From NCBI GenBank assembly GCA_002633005.1, contig NMRA01000061.1, forward strand, positions 261,088 to 325,087: a stretch of DNA of 64,000 nt. Direction: 5' to 3'. Below the pieces are notes generated by a model. That model worked only from the letters and a program-made list of their open reading frames with translations, did not search any database and was not told the DNA's origin. The position numbers and the translations under genes are program-made. Source of the stretch: Phoronis australis (lineage: Eukaryota; Phoronida; Phoronidae). Shown one piece after another: positions 1-13,658 of the stretch (position 1 is the stretch's first letter; each line of letters starts with the position of its first letter).

Positions 1-118
1 TGTTTGCGTATGTCTGCGTGTGTCAGTGTGTGTGCGCGCGTGTTTGGCGTTGGTTTACCCCTCCCCCCGGTTGTTGTAACTCTCGTCGCCATCAACGAAC
101 TGCACATATATACATCAT

Positions 119-263
119 GGGCGGTGCAGCACTGAAAAAAGTCGGGGGCTATAGCACACCAGTCCCCCTGTGGTGCACCGCCCAGCCCTATGAGCGGCGA
201 AGCACTGGAAAAAAAGGGGGGGTTGGGCTATAGCCACCCAGCCCCCTATGGTGCGCCGCCCAT
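119..263. repeat. GC-rich 60-70 bp modules, block 1 (two units)
   Basis: Two head-to-tail units with ends GGCGGTGCAGCACTG and GGTGCACCGCC and a palindromic GGGGGCTATAGCC-type centre. Related blocks are at 1141-1258 and 2949-3215. Confidence 0.7.
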
Positions 264-374
264 ACACATACATTACATATTATACATAAGCGCGATACAC
301 ACTCTGTTGCACATCCACGATAAAATAAATAGCGTTTAAAGGCTCCAGAATCTCAGTTGTTGTCCCTGGGCAGT

Positions 375-453
375 GTTTGTTAGTGGATATGAGAGTATAC
401 GTACGTGAATCGTTGTTTGTTAGTGGATATGAGAGTATACGTATGTGAATCGT
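375..453 (+). repeat. 40-bp direct tandem duplication
   Basis: Two copies, 375-414 and 415-453, sharing GTTTGTTAGTGGATATGAGA and differing at one or two bases. Confidence 0.85.
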
Positions 454-1140
454 GGTTTTTGGGTGCACAAGCCGCGTTTTGTGATCGAGTCACAGAACTG
501 AGTTTACAGGTACGTGAACTGTGTTCAGGAGTGACAAGGAAAAGATGAACTTATAGGAATGGAGTGAAGAGTCGTCGGCGTGTCCACTCAGTTGGGTGGG
601 CAAGGACAGAAAACAAAAAAGTTCGAATAAAAGTTACAAATTTGAGTTTTAATAAACGCGGTTTCACCTGGGCTCTGTATCCGTTTGCTATAAATTAGCT
701 ATAAACAAACAACCAGTTTTTCATATGGTATTTTGCTTGAAAACTCTTAAAACAGGCGTAACTGTATCACTCGAGAAGATGATGGACTAAGGAAATTACG
801 GCCGTTGCCGTGGGAACTCAATACACAAGAATAATTCTTATTGATAAGGCTCAGATCAAATCGTTTCAGTAGTTATGTATTAAACGTTCACAAGCAGGTT
901 TTTCTGTGCGGTCTCAGATACATGAGAAGAATTGTTAATATTGTTTTCATAAAAAATACTAAAAGTTTCAAAATACGTTTCAGGGTAAGTAAATTATCCC
1001 AAATACTTTCTAGTAAAAAATAGCGGTATGGTTTCAAAAATGCCATTGTATCCGCCAAATGTTTCACTGCTCCGGTACAGCAAAGTCGTTTAGTTATTTA
1101 TTGCCATCATTGAGTAAAGGCAGTTTTTGCAAATCTATCA

Positions 1141-1258
1141 CATGGGAGGCTATAGCCCCCCAGCCCCCTATGGCCCCGCACATGGTCTACAGGCGCTGCA
1201 CCACAAGGGGGCTGAGGGGGCTTTAGCCCCCACTTTTTTCAGTGCTGCGCCACCCATG
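1141..1258. repeat. GC-rich modules, block 2
   Basis: Contains GCTATAGCCCCCCAGCCCCC, then an inverted unit ending TTTTTTCAGTGCTGCGCC. Same family as 119-263. Confidence 0.65.
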
Positions 1259-2429
1259 TATCAATAGTGGTGATACATTTCATGAAAATGGAAAGCTTCG
1301 TTTGAACTTTCTTAACAATCTGATTTTTGTATTCAAACGTTTCATCCAGTGTAAATAATGTCAAACTGGATCCTAGCATTATTCAGTTCTTGAGTGGACA
1401 GTGAAATACTACCGTTTATTTATTTCATTGTGACGGCGATCAAGAAATCAATGTTGGCTTTCTGTTGTTCGGTGATAAGACCACGCGCAAGAACATAAAA
1501 TTGAAGTTCAATGTCTTCTTCATTAGCAATGTTGCTCTAACAAATACAAAAATCGAATACTGTAGAGTTCACTCAATTCATGTACATCTATATGACAAGA
1601 TTAATTGAGCTCGCCCACGGTTAAACTGATTGCAATTATGCCATTCATTTATTTCAAACCTGTTGATTAAAGATTGCATCAACCCCTTCTTCCTCACAAA
1701 CAATTCTGTTTCGTGAACGGTCTGAACCTAACTAGCTAGGCTCTTCCTTATTGCGGCGCACAACTAAAGCGCTCCCACTATGTAATGTCCGTGAACTTGT
1801 TTGTCGACCATCTTCTTGATTTTAACACTTATACCCATTTCCTTTTCGACAGAAAATTTCACGAAATTAAAAACAAAACGGCGGGAACCATAGTAAGAAA
1901 AACCGCAGTTAAACATATGATAAAGTATGATAACAACACACGCAAAGAACTATTTCGGTCATTTTTTTGCTTGCCCTACATTTTTCATTCTTGGTCCAAC
2001 TAAATCTTTGGGCTGTCACAGCTCCGACACTCTCCAGAAATTACTCCCCCGGTAGATTCGTAGGAACCCTCACAGTCATAAAGATTTCCTATCAAGTTCA
2101 ACATATACAATGTTTTTTAGCGTTGACTGAAAATTCATTATTCATTTCAACACTGACACGCATGATGTAAGCCAAGTGTTGACTTATGGGAACACATTAA
2201 CTTTACCTTTTCACGTTTATTCACTTGTTCAATGCCGAGATGGACTCGCCAATTACAGGAAACAGCTTACAATATGTGGCTTAGCTAATTGTCGAGGATT
2301 CAAAATTGGTTGTGTACGGTTTTAATTACGTCTCTGGTTTGATGAAGCTAGGAGACCACACAAACGCACCAATAATCAGTGAGTAATTAGGTGATATCAG
2401 ACTTCCTGAGATTCCGCACAAAATTCACG

Positions 2430-2925
2430 CGTGGAACACGAAAACTCGTAAAAATACCTATAAACAGATCGTGGCGAATCTACTTCTTGAGGTTGCTAAC
2501 GTGAGAGTTATTCATTATGCATACTGCAAGAATTTAGTAGAAAAAAATCATCAGATTCACAATTTTTGAAACACAGACGAGATAAAAACTCTTTTACCCC
2601 AATACAATTTTCAAACTTTCCGCCCCTAATAATAACATATATGCGAGCATGCGTTCAAAGAAGTTGGAGTGGCTGTTGCTTGTAATGTTTTATTTATCTC
2701 AAAGGTCAAATTTTTCGTTCCAAATAAGGAGTCACGTGCTTTGCCAGGTGGGAGAAAAATCGACTAACTGACGAGCAGTTGACAGATCGCTTTTTTAATT
2801 TGAAAGTAATACAAAAATGCTTTGACATCAATAGAAATTCAAAATTTTTAGTAACAAACCGAAAAAATACCTGTTTCAGTAGCAGAGAACCGCTCTGAAT
2901 AATACATTGCAACTTATTGAATTCT
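2430..2925 (+). repeat. MITE family 1, copy A
   Basis: Shares blocks such as GGAACACGAAAACTCGTAAA, GAATCTACTTCTTG and CTTTGACATCAATAGAAATT with copies B and C. The right end is diverged, and no intact inverted terminus is left there. Confidence 0.65.
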
Positions 2926-2948
2926 ACTGAACTTACAAGAGCGGCTCA

Positions 2949-3215
2949 CCATAGGAGGCTGGGCGGTGCAGCACTGAAAAAAGTGGGGCTATAGCCCCCC
3001 CCCAGCCCCCCTGTGGTGCACCACCTATAGACCATGTGCGGCGTAGCACTGAAAAAGTGGGGGGGCTATTGCCCCCAGCCCCCTATGGTGCGCCGCCCAT
3101 GTATAGCCCCCACTTATTTCAGTGCTGCGCCGCCAATGGACATGGACATGGGGTCGCACCATAAGGGGCTGGGGTGGGCTATAGTGCCACCTATTTCAGT
3201 GCTGCGCCGCCCATG
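2949..3215. repeat. GC-rich modules, block 3 (two direct and two inverted units)
   Basis: Units in both orientations around about 3095, each with GGCGGYGCAGCACTGAAA at one end and GTGCGCCGCC at the other. No coding potential. Confidence 0.7.
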
Positions 3216-6200
3216 ACTTAGACTGTTCTTCACGTTCTATGACACTTCAAGCACACTAGCCACACACGATGCACTTGCTTCTAGTAATCAACGCGCAGCA
3301 GTTTTTGCATTGTGTGAAGGGTCTTCGTTAGCGTTGTATTAGCCGCGACTCTCGCCGATCCCACGAATGTCATAGTGCTTAGTGGATAATTTTTGTCGAG
3401 CTCAATCAAAGAGGGTGCACGGGTATCGTTTGTACGATTGCTCAGGATATGCGCTCGTGCGTGCTCTCTAAATGGCTCTTTTGGAGTGTAGCTGGTCACG
3501 TGACACGTCTGTTAAGCACGCGAAGCTGGCTCCGTGAGCGGACAAACTGTGCAGTGCAGCCATTGCCACGCATAAATTGGTGTCGCTGCTTTTAACTCGT
3601 CGTGTGCGGCTAGATAATTTAATGTTTCCCGAGACCAGTCAAACCTCGTAAGCTAAATTAAAACATGGGTCATATTTCCCTTTGTTGATCAATGTGGCCC
3701 CCAATATATTTTAGTAGTAAATACCTGTGAAACATGACGGTAATGCGCTTGGTTTCGCACGGATTTCGTTCTCTTCATTCTTCACGAAGTGATAACTTGT
3801 ACGTGTGATAGGAAGGCGCTTTTTAGATAAAAATATTTAGTTAAGATCTCTTTTGTTATTCTTTGGTCGAAGAGTTGTTCATAGCAGATTTAATTAGAGA
3901 CTCTGTGAGTAGTTTTGCAGTGGCCTTCTGGAGCAGCGTCAGTGAATTTCATAGTAGGCAACTTGTGTGAACCGATAGTTCTCACCGGGAGCGGGCTAAC
4001 TTTTGAGTGAAAATACAATAAAAATAATTTTGCCCAACGTGTTTAGACTGCCCTGTCAATAAATTTGCTCTTTTTGGTTTTCTTTGATCATTTGAGTTAA
4101 ATTCAATGATATTACTAGAATAATTTACTTGGCACGTATTAAAATCGGTCATTCTGATGAACGTTTTCTAACAGTCAAGGTCGCACCTTTTTTAGTCGTG
4201 TGATCTGTAATTTGCATATCTAAGACAAAGAAATGAAAAGAAGATAACTACAGTTTTCGCAGTGTATTTACATTTAACGTGTTATTCACAGGTAACCCTT
4301 CCCATTGACAAGGTTACGTTTATTTTATTCTATCAATCAAAAAGTATATCGGTTGAGCAGCTCCAGTATGCCCACGTAATACCAGGTGATGCATTGCCTA
4401 GCATTGGCCCTGCACTAAAATGTCCCGTTGATGCGGCAAAATTGTTTCTACTGCTTTGACGGCTGTCGCGTGTCCAAAATGAATTCTTCGGAACTCGATT
4501 TTAGATATGTACTCCTAGTGTACCATGTTCCCCCTCCCCACCCGCTCACCCCCTCTACACCAATGCCTTGTCTAAGGTAGACGAAACTGATGAGAGTGCC
4601 AAAGAATACTAATCGTATTGCGTAATATGTCTCGTTGGAAGATGAGTGAAGTGGTTTTACAACTGTCGCAAAAGAAACAAAGACCGAATAGTGCCACGGG
4701 CGGACCCCGTGGGAAAGGGTCATTGACCTCCGTATGTACATGAAGTTTAGACACATAACCTGCGTGTTATTAAGTTTCCGCAGATATGCCGGTACAGGTA
4801 GAAATCCTTTTAACACAAGTTTGTCTAAATTGTGCAAATCGTATCGCTACCAGCGGTGGTTGCGATACTGAAATATTGAAATATTAACCTAAGTATAGTC
4901 TGGCACCCTCCGTGTGCTAAAGAACACAGAAAAATTAGGTGATAAAATGAGGTAGCAATATTTGTTGATCTACACAAAATGTTTCTTCCCGGCCATGCCA
5001 TTTTACAATAGTACTTCAGTCGATAACTTAATTCCTGATTCTAGAAATGATGTAAAAAGTGAACCAACCTAACATATACATTTTCAACACACCTACTGAC
5101 CCAAGTTTTTACTTGTAGGAGTAATATTTGGAAACAAGCACAGGCATATACTCACACGATTCAACCAGGACGGAATGCTTTCTTAAGCGGGGTCGGAAAT
5201 AGACGATCGACGGGATGGACTTTTTAGAACCGTCTCCTCCACAGACAATCTAAATTAGTTGGGGTCGTCTGCTGCAGCGCACTTTCCCACATTCCTTGTT
5301 AGAATTTCATTGGCTGTTTCGATTTCAAAAAATAAGGCATTCTATTGGTCAGTTCTATAATAGGTTACATTTTTTCACCAACATGGCGACTTAGAGTGAA
5401 AGACTGTCGATGACTTTACACCTGTATGAATACGGGGCAAGGGAAAGTAAACAACACTATGGAGCGGACCAATACCTTTTATTTTTCCAAAAAGCCACAC
5501 AACAGACACGATATGTAAATTAAAAACTTCTTAATTTCAACTCATTCGCCCTTTTTAATCATCTTTATTGAGGGTAACGACCAGCACTAAAACAGCTATA
5601 TCTCTTCATTTTAGTTCGCATTTCTTTTGGAACACGTCACTTGAAAAGTTATAACGTTCGCCAAGTCGAGGACCCGCTGTTCAGATAAAACGATCTTGAT
5701 ATGGCTTAAAACGCCGAAACAAACGCCGCACGAGCTCCAGCACACGGCACAGTCATGAAGAACTAACAATTTCAAGTCGCCTGATAAATTTCTGTGTAAG
5801 ACGCAAAGTCAAATCAACTGCCATTTACCATAACCTAGATGTCATTAAGCCACAGAAATTAATTCACTTCCCAATATAAATGTGCGCCCCAGGCTGTGCA
5901 CACTCGAAGTGGCGTTTGAAATTCTTTGCAAATACACCGAGCCTTGAGGGCATTCTTATTTGCGATGACTCTTCACACCATGACGAATTAAAGAAACGAG
6001 CATGAAATGAATTGCCTGACTCTCCATGTGGCCAAATTTCACTTCACGAGAGAAACTGAAAGCCCATAACAACCTCAAAACGAATTCATAAGTTTGTCTA
6101 TAACTATGAACGAGCTATGCACGAGAAGCTATTGAAATCAGATGGACTTGATTGCGAAACGTGTGCTGGCGAGCGTACTGTCTCAGAAGCTCGCCTTACT

Positions 6201-6609
6201 TCGAAAAATACACGTCTGCAGAAATACACACGCAAATAGACGGAAGGGAAGGAGACAGCCGTCGATCCTTAGCCCACACTCTTTCACAGTGCTACGCGGA
6301 AAGCTAGCACAGTCGAATGTTTAGTATGGATTCTAATTGATTAAAGTAATGAAATCGACGTCATAACATTCAGTCATTGCCATTGGTTGAAATCTGGGAA
6401 CCCCCTTTCAGTTTACTGTTACCAGGAAGAGATAATCAGGAAGTACACTGTAGTATGGCAACCACCTTTACCTCGGATAGTTGCAATTTATTAAAACGGG
6501 CTTTGATCGAATAAACGAAATCAAGAGAACCCAATCCTGTGTCTTAAACCCAAACAAATACAGTGCATAAAGGCGTGTGCAAGGGTGGCGATGTGATCGG
6601 TATACTTAC
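3216..6609. other. No gene recognised
   Basis: AT-rich DNA. A 129-codon minus ORF at 4448-4837 shows no domain, clear splice pattern or repeat signature. Confidence 0.45.
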
Positions 6610-6871
6610 GACCAAAGCATACGCATTGATGCCCACTCACGGAATTCCATGTGTCGTTTATCATGTTTCCACAGGGCCACCTTACAATGTAGGTGGCGCT
6701 GTGCCAGAGGGTAAGCGGAAGTCGCCGCATGGCATATGAAGAAAAATTCGCGGTGTCGTCAACCCCAGATTGAATGTCCAAAACCAACAATAAGTGTAAA
6801 GCAACAAAAATGCCCATGACAAAAATAGCCATGGGGATTAAAGAACACGGTCGACCTTTAACTTTTGTCAT
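6610..6871 (-). CDS. Candidate first coding exon with membrane anchor, function unknown
   Basis: From ATG at 6869-6871 the frame gives a short basic start MTKVKGRP, then a hydrophobic segment of about 22 residues (MAIFVMGIFVALHLLLVLDI), then a lumenal-type stretch with two N-glycosylation sequons (NFS, NDT) and Cys residues (WPCGN, CVCFG). It ends at a strong donor TTTGGTC|GTAAGTAT at 6610. The pattern fits a type II membrane protein such as a glycosyltransferase. No following exon was recognised on the minus strand, so a chance ORF remains possible. Confidence 0.3.
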
Positions 6872-8500
6872 TTCATAATCATTGTCACATGTTTAGTCTC
6901 GAAAACATTTACCATTTACTGCGACATAATTAGATCGCGCGGTCTAATTACCACACGTACAGCTTTCAGTTGCATAAAATGTCACTATTGCACTGACAAT
7001 TTTTGCATAATACATGTACCGATACCCCGGCGGGAGCACTCAGACGTGGCAAATCAATTCTGAACGTGGAGGGGTATTCAAAAGCAAAGTGCAATAATAA
7101 TAGTAATTTGCATTCTTTTTTTCTCCCAATGTATCCGTACTAAATAATGCTGTTACTGCGTTGATCTTTGCGTTGATCTTTGCATTAGATTTCAACCGCG
7201 TTACTATATAATAAGCAAGCATTTCGGGAAAATGCCTTTCCAGACGTTAACAAAATGAGGCTCAGACGTTTGAACCGATTCCTTACTGCTGACGAGCCCA
7301 ACGGTGTCACCATATAGTTGCCCTCTTACTATGAAAACGCACCGGATTTTAGGCATTCGGCGGCGCTTTCTGACATCGAGGTTGGTCCAGATATCAATCT
7401 AGTTCATTTCAAGCGTCCCCGTGATCTTTTGTCAGCATCATAGATCGCAAGCCGATCATCTATCACGATTCACAGAGGGTAACAAACAACCGAAACCTAA
7501 TGCATCCATTTCGGCCATTTCCTCCCTTTTCTGTAAAAATGATCTTAGCTCAGCTTTTCATGAGTAATTCAATTTCAGAAGTTAAATACTTTCAAAAATG
7601 ACCAATTTTATTCCACAATATACCAGCTTATAGTTTTATTGCCTTGAACCCTTCATTTACGCAGTAATTGCATTACGATAAGGGTTCAGAAGGGTGACTG
7701 TACTCACGACAGACATTTGCTCGACGACAGGTCCCATTCTGATAAAATTCCAACAAAATGGATCCTTTTCAGATTTGATTTCCTACAAATGACAGTTCGA
7801 AGTATTCCAAAGATTAATTTCTAACAACAAAAATTTATTAAGGATTTTAAATATCATCCATATTTTTGTAAAATTGATTTAAAAGATGTAATCATTTTGA
7901 CAACCTGGAATTCCTTCTTGTTCAGTTTCAGGCTTCATTAGTTAAAAATTCAGTTGTCCATCTGAACTAAATTTTATTGTATATTTGGCGTCTTGTACAT
8001 GGGTACTTCAGTGAAGTCTTTGCTTGTTTTACAGTACTCATCCTTTCCAATGACTTTCCATTGTCGATGAGTTATACAGCAGGTGGAACTTGGTCCCAAA
8101 CAAAGATCGAGTATAGAAGCCAATCATTTTGTAGCTAGCAATTGACAAGGGCGTCACGCAGTGGCGAGATTGCGAAACTCACGGGACGTACGACAGATAA
8201 TAATTATTGAAGTCAGTGGAAGACCCTTTAATACATATATAGTTGAATGAGAAGTCTGTGATAATTTAAAATAAGCTTCCATGTTGGTGACATGTCAGAA
8301 TGCTTAGAAGATTACTCGCCTACGTTCAGACCTAGTGAAGACTATTAGCATGCATTTCTCTTCGTGAAACGGAAATTGTAACTTCTATCACATAATTTAT
8401 GAATTCTATCCCATAATTCAACATTCCAACTCCGATCACCAACCAATCACTTCAGTGGCCGCCACGCTAGTATAAGGTGTGGAGCATACTCACGAAACAC
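6872..8500. other. No gene or repeat recognised
   Basis: Unique-looking AT-rich sequence with a small GCGTTGATCTTT duplication at about 7158-7180. Confidence 0.45.
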
Positions 8501-8874
8501 TTGACTTTCGCATTTGCGTAACCTCGCTTTTCCCGGAATAAACTTGGTCTACAGAGCAATACCTAATTACGCCATAGGACTACAATTAATAAACTAGAAG
8601 GCTACGAGGTATCAGGGGTGTTATATAAAAATGAAACTAACACACTGCAACTCTCACCTTTCTGAATTCTTAACTAACCACTTGACGTGTTATTTGCGTG
8701 ACCTTGCTTTTCTCGGAAGAAACTGGTCTACAGAGCAATACCCAGTTACGCCATAGGACTACAGTAAATAAGCAAGAAGGCTATGAGGGATAGGGGTGTT
8801 ATATAAAAATAAACCTAACACTCTGCAACTCTCACCTTTCTTGAATTGTTGTCTAATCACTTGACGTGTTATAT
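8501..8874 (+). repeat. 180-bp tandem duplication
   Basis: Unit 1 at 8501-8681, unit 2 at 8682-8860, then about 14 bp of a third. Shared blocks include GGTCTACAGAGCAATACC, TTACGCCATAGGACTACA and GGGGTGTTATATAAAAAT. No ORF spans it. Confidence 0.85.
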
Positions 8875-11800
8875 CGACAATCTTGTGATACAAGGATGCT
8901 TTTAGGTAAAAATCTAATCATTACGTTGCTAAGTTTGAGAAATGAATGAAAGAGTACTGAAACCAACGCAACGAACGGAAATATGGTGTGACAGCGCAAC
9001 ACCAGATGGCGTTAAGCACAGAAAACACGATAGAAAGAAGCTAGGAGATCGTAAGCCTCGCCGTAGCTAAGCCACGTTCCGTAGCCTCGAATTATGACCA
9101 TGACACGTCTTATTAAAAGTGTCTTGGCCATGACGTCGTGATTTTTGTACGTTAAGCTACGACTCCTCAATTATGGGCCTGAGCTCTAGGAGAACATTTC
9201 GTGTGTACTTTCATCTGGCAATTTACTTTTTCTTGCATGGCTGAATAAAGAATTTTTATTCATTATCTAAAAAGCTCCCATGTTTTAATTAGCTCACTTT
9301 GGTTTGTAAATAAACAAAGTTTTAAGAATTAAAGTGTCACACATGTTGAGTCTGGTGAGATGGTTTAAACAACAGCATCACACTAGACTGAGAATCCTAT
9401 TTCTTTGGTACTTGAGGCAGATGTAGGTTATATGTTTACCTCGGGTACCAGAGTAAGATATCCATGGCTAGGTATATATTTCGAAATGCTTCCAGGTGTC
9501 TGGAAAAAACAATGAAAGTACTTTGCCTATTTTACTCTTCTTAACCACCGGTAATTCATTTTGCATGAGATGCCAACACCCATTTCATTCAGTTAAAAGT
9601 ACTGAAGATTTATTCATTGACGTACGATCTAGAATTACATAAATTTGTATATTAAATTAGGATTATTTTTTTCAATTAAATTGTGTAATGTTGAAAGGGC
9701 ATCATGTGGAAATAGGTTTTAATAAAACGGGTTCGCGTTACAATTCATTGTGTTCAAAATGAAGCCGAAAACGTATCTCTGGCTTGTCTGAGAGCAGTAC
9801 GTTGGTAAACACTTTGATTTTGGTCTAGTTTATGCAAAATAACTGTTAAGATTGAAATCTCAATGGCATAACTAGTACTCTGGGAATGGACACTACATAC
9901 AGAAGAAGGCACCCCACGTTTGACCCTTCTTATGGGTAAGACAGGCACGACCAAGGCTATACACTGAAACTGCATCAGCCTAACTTCAAAGCACAAACGT
10001 TGATGTACGTTTTACCCAGGCACACAATTACTTACCAACACTACTTTAAAGAAAATATTACCAGAAAAATATTCTGCCACAAACAACAGGTACCGCTACT
10101 TTTATGAATAAATGAAAGGTGCCAGTACTTCTTTAATCGTTCATAATCAACCTTTCAAACAATTATTTTAATTGAAACTATATATCTGCATTCAAATACT
10201 GGAATATTACAAACTCTGCAATTTTTCCGCACTGCACAACAATCAGCTAATAACTAGGTCTGAGCTTCAATTTCAGTTACCAGCTAAGGTGAGGGACTTA
10301 CACAATTATTTCGGTGCGACAGGGCTTACTTCAGAGGTTGTTTACGAGAATTGGACATTGCGTTCAGCCAAATTGTCCATCACAAAAGACAATTATCATC
10401 TTAGTTAGCCTTTGACGCATTTCATATTCGACGAGCCTACATGAAAATCAAGCTTGTTTACGAAGCTTGAATAAGCGTCATTGTCGAATATTTGCCGTAC
10501 ACCAGGGTGTACGTGCATGAACAATTTCAATAAATACATGTACGGTCAGAATGCAAGTTTATTGGCGAGTATTACTACAGGGCTTTATTAACGACTAACG
10601 AAAACTTTATGACCATGCGGTATTTAACGAAAATTTTGAGTGACATCAAAATTATGTCGGAATTGGATAGCATCGAGCCAACCAGAGAGGCATCACAGAG
10701 ATGGAACAATGATCCCTGTAATTCAGGTGTAACGCCGGTACAGGGGAACAAAATAACGGAGGAACATTAGGCATGGAAAACAACGGTAGCTTACATGTAT
10801 ATCTGAGAACATCGTCGGTTGAGGAACTGTGGGTGAGGAGGATATGAGTAACCGGAAATGCCTATCTGGACCCCAAAAGAGCAACATTTCCTATAAATAG
10901 AATAGAAAAAATTACCTTTGCCATCAAGATTGTCTTTAAGATTTGAGTTGTTTTTGAGAATCCAATAGCTGTTAAGTGGTTGTGCTAACAGCGTTTGACC
11001 AAATCCACGTAAGCTTGAAAACATTTTAAAGGTCAACGTGAATCTTTTGAAGGGATTAAATGTACTTTTTGGAAGTTTTTCCTCACCTTAACTAGCTTCA
11101 CAAATTGACTGAAATGTGCTACGACCGGGTGGAATGGGCCTAAATTGGCCTATGATTGATGATAATGATGATTACTTCTATTGCCCACGAACTTTCATAA
11201 AAACAAAAAACAAGTACTCAGCGTTGGAAACAGAAGGTTTAAAAAGTGATTTTTCATAAAATCAGCTGTGCAACGACCCTCAAACAGTAAAACGTTAAAC
11301 CGAGACTAAAAGCAAAAAATCATTGCAGTGTAAAAAATCCCCCGTTTAGCTGGCCGCTGATTACAAACGTCACATTAGGCCTGTTACACTCGTGAAATCG
11401 GTGTCATTATACTTCTTACCGTGTTGCAAGCAGTTTATCCCGTGATAGGATTCTAGCTCCATTACCAACAGCAACGACGAAACCGTCAACGACTCAAGAA
11501 AACGCTTCAGTGTTTATTGTAGTTGAACAGCCCTAAAATTACGAATTCGAGAATCGGGCGCATGTACGCATTGCCTATGGCTTGGGTTGGCAGTTCATTC
11601 GGCAACAAGTCGAAATCGGTTGAGCGTGGTTACGTTTTTGCCTTCCAAAGCACTCAGTTCGATGAGAATTCAACATTGACAGCTGAACAGGAGGGAGTGC
11701 AACTTTAAGTTCAACGTATCACTCATATGCCTACACTGCTTGTACAGAATATCAGCAGAAATGGAGAATGTTGAAATCTTTCATCTTCATTGTGTTCATG

Positions 11801-12670
11801 AATATGTCCATTGGCGGATTTAGAGGGGGGCCAAGGGGGCCATGGCCCTCTCTAAAATTCTCCCAGATTCCATTTGACAGTTAAGGGGCAAGAATGTCTG
11901 AAGGGCAAAATCCTGGCTAATACTCTACCCTGGCCCCCCTAACACAAAATCCCGGATCCGCCTCTGATGGCCTCGTGAATATTGTCAACAATAGGAACAT
12001 TCAGTTGTCACTGTTATGCTGCATGCTCACCGTAGGCTACTTTTGTAACATGTTTTGTGGCACTGAAGTCGGAGACCAACCTAGTACACCCTAAGAAATG
12101 GTGGCCCTCATAAGGCGTATCGCTGACAAAGGTCTTCTAAAGAGTGTCATTCCTAACACAACCATTAATTTCTGGCCCCGTTTTTAAAGGAAATAACACT
12201 GACATCTGATTAGACAAATTACTGTTTAAAATGTATTCTACTTTGACACAACATGTGGGACTCAATATCTTTTTAAGCCACGTTTGAATTAACGTACCCC
12301 ACTTTCATTAAATATTGGCGACTGCCGGGTTCGCTGGACCTTTAAATTTTGTGTTGCGTGTAAAGGTTAGCAATTACATTCGTGTTTGCTTTATCTGTGA
12401 CTCTGTTTTGATTGAAATTCTAATTACTGACCCCTTGAACCAAGGAAGTTTTGTTCTGTCGTGGCTTTTTTAAACCTTTAGTACTTGCAAGCGAGAAGCT
12501 GGAATTTAGCAGGAATATCAAGTTCACACCAGACAATGCATTAATTTTGTTAAAAAATCTAGGTCGTCCACACACACTTTTCACCCACTTTCTATAATCT
12601 GGAGGATTTGGCAGTCTGCCAGCTCATAGTAATCGCATGCGAATAGCGGCTTTGGGTGAAAACTGATGAT
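8875..12670. other. No gene recognised
   Basis: Only the short repeat at 11813-11967 stands out. The other ORFs are under 85 codons and featureless. Confidence 0.45.
11813..11967. repeat. Short repeat with GGCGGAT inverted ends
   Basis: Starts GGCGGATTTAGAGGGGGG and ends CCCGGATCCGCC. The inside includes GGGGGCCATGGCCC. A single similar end (CCTAAATCCGCCACTGA) lies at about 45087. Confidence 0.45.
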
Positions 12671-13062
12671 CTGGGTCCGGGTTCTAATCTTTTTACTCAA
12701 GTTCGAACTCGAAATTATGTTTGACGCTTTCCATTCTACTTTTCTGCGAACTCAAGATAAGTGTCTATTATTCTATGCTCGAGTACGTAATGACTTACGT
12801 GGATATTTTTCTTGTCCTAGTTTGCAGTTGATAAACCCAACATTAAGGCTAAAAGTTCGAGTTTGAACTCGAAATTTCTAGTTTTTACTCGAGTTTGTAG
12901 CACGAATATAAGGGTCATCAAGTGTTAACTTGGACCAGACACTCATATGCGTAAACTATAGCACACTCTGATAACCACTGAGTTCGCACAAATGTAGTAG
13001 AGAAACTGCCAAAAATAATTTCGACTTCGTTTCGAGTACAAAGATTAGATTCCGGGCCTTGG
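12671..13062. repeat. Palindromic MITE family 2, copy 1
   Basis: Long inverted repeat with ends TCCGGGTTCTAATCTT and AAGATTAGATTCCGGG. The arms share AACTCAAGATAAGTGTC and CTCGAGTAC blocks. No ORF of note. Confidence 0.6.
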
Positions 13063-13658
13063 CCTATTTTTGTTCGCCTTTGAGTGCAACCACAACAATG
13101 CTTGTGGAAAGAGCCATCTTACTTCTGCACATTTTCGATTCCTGAGATTGCGACAAAAGAGGCAGCTCACAGTGCCACCTATTGTTTATTGTTATATTAG
13201 CATACGTCCCGTTAGGAGCACCCTAGTATGGATGAAAAAGCATCATATGAATGTAACAGGAAGGTATAAAATCTGCTTTCTCAGAAAAAATGTACAGCTG
13301 CAAATTTGGTAATTTTTCCAATACCAAATGCTTGAGGATGTAGGCCTATGTAGCCGCATAGGGAAAAACATGCATCAGTAAAATTCCTCAGTTAACCTTT
13401 TGCCCCCTAAGAGCTTGCTCTTTAGCCTATGAAAAGCTGGTCTAGACTCTGCCGCGTCAATGTCAGTACCACTCTCAGCACACACTGGGCTAACCATGAG
13501 CCCTGTTACAATTTATTAGTGCTTGTGTCTGGCTAGGTTACAGCTACCTGTTAAAATTTGAATAACGTGCCTTATGCCCAAATTGTCACGACTCGGTAGC
13601 TTTTTAGCCTTTCGGTTTAATTACGTTGAGAAAGTTCTTCTTGGTTTCTATGGAGGTG

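Larger units (their letters stand above)
264..2429. other. No gene recognised
   Basis: Apart from the repeats listed at 375 and 1141, only short ORFs without domains or splice support are seen. Confidence 0.5.

Noticed and set aside
119-3215. GC-rich modules as a CRISPR-like or integron array
   Set aside because: No regular spacers, modules occur in both orientations, and the genome is eukaryotic.
4448-4837. 129-codon minus ORF as a glycosyltransferase exon
   Set aside because: A short stretch vaguely resembles a galactosyltransferase motif, but there is no supporting domain, splice pair or neighbour exon.
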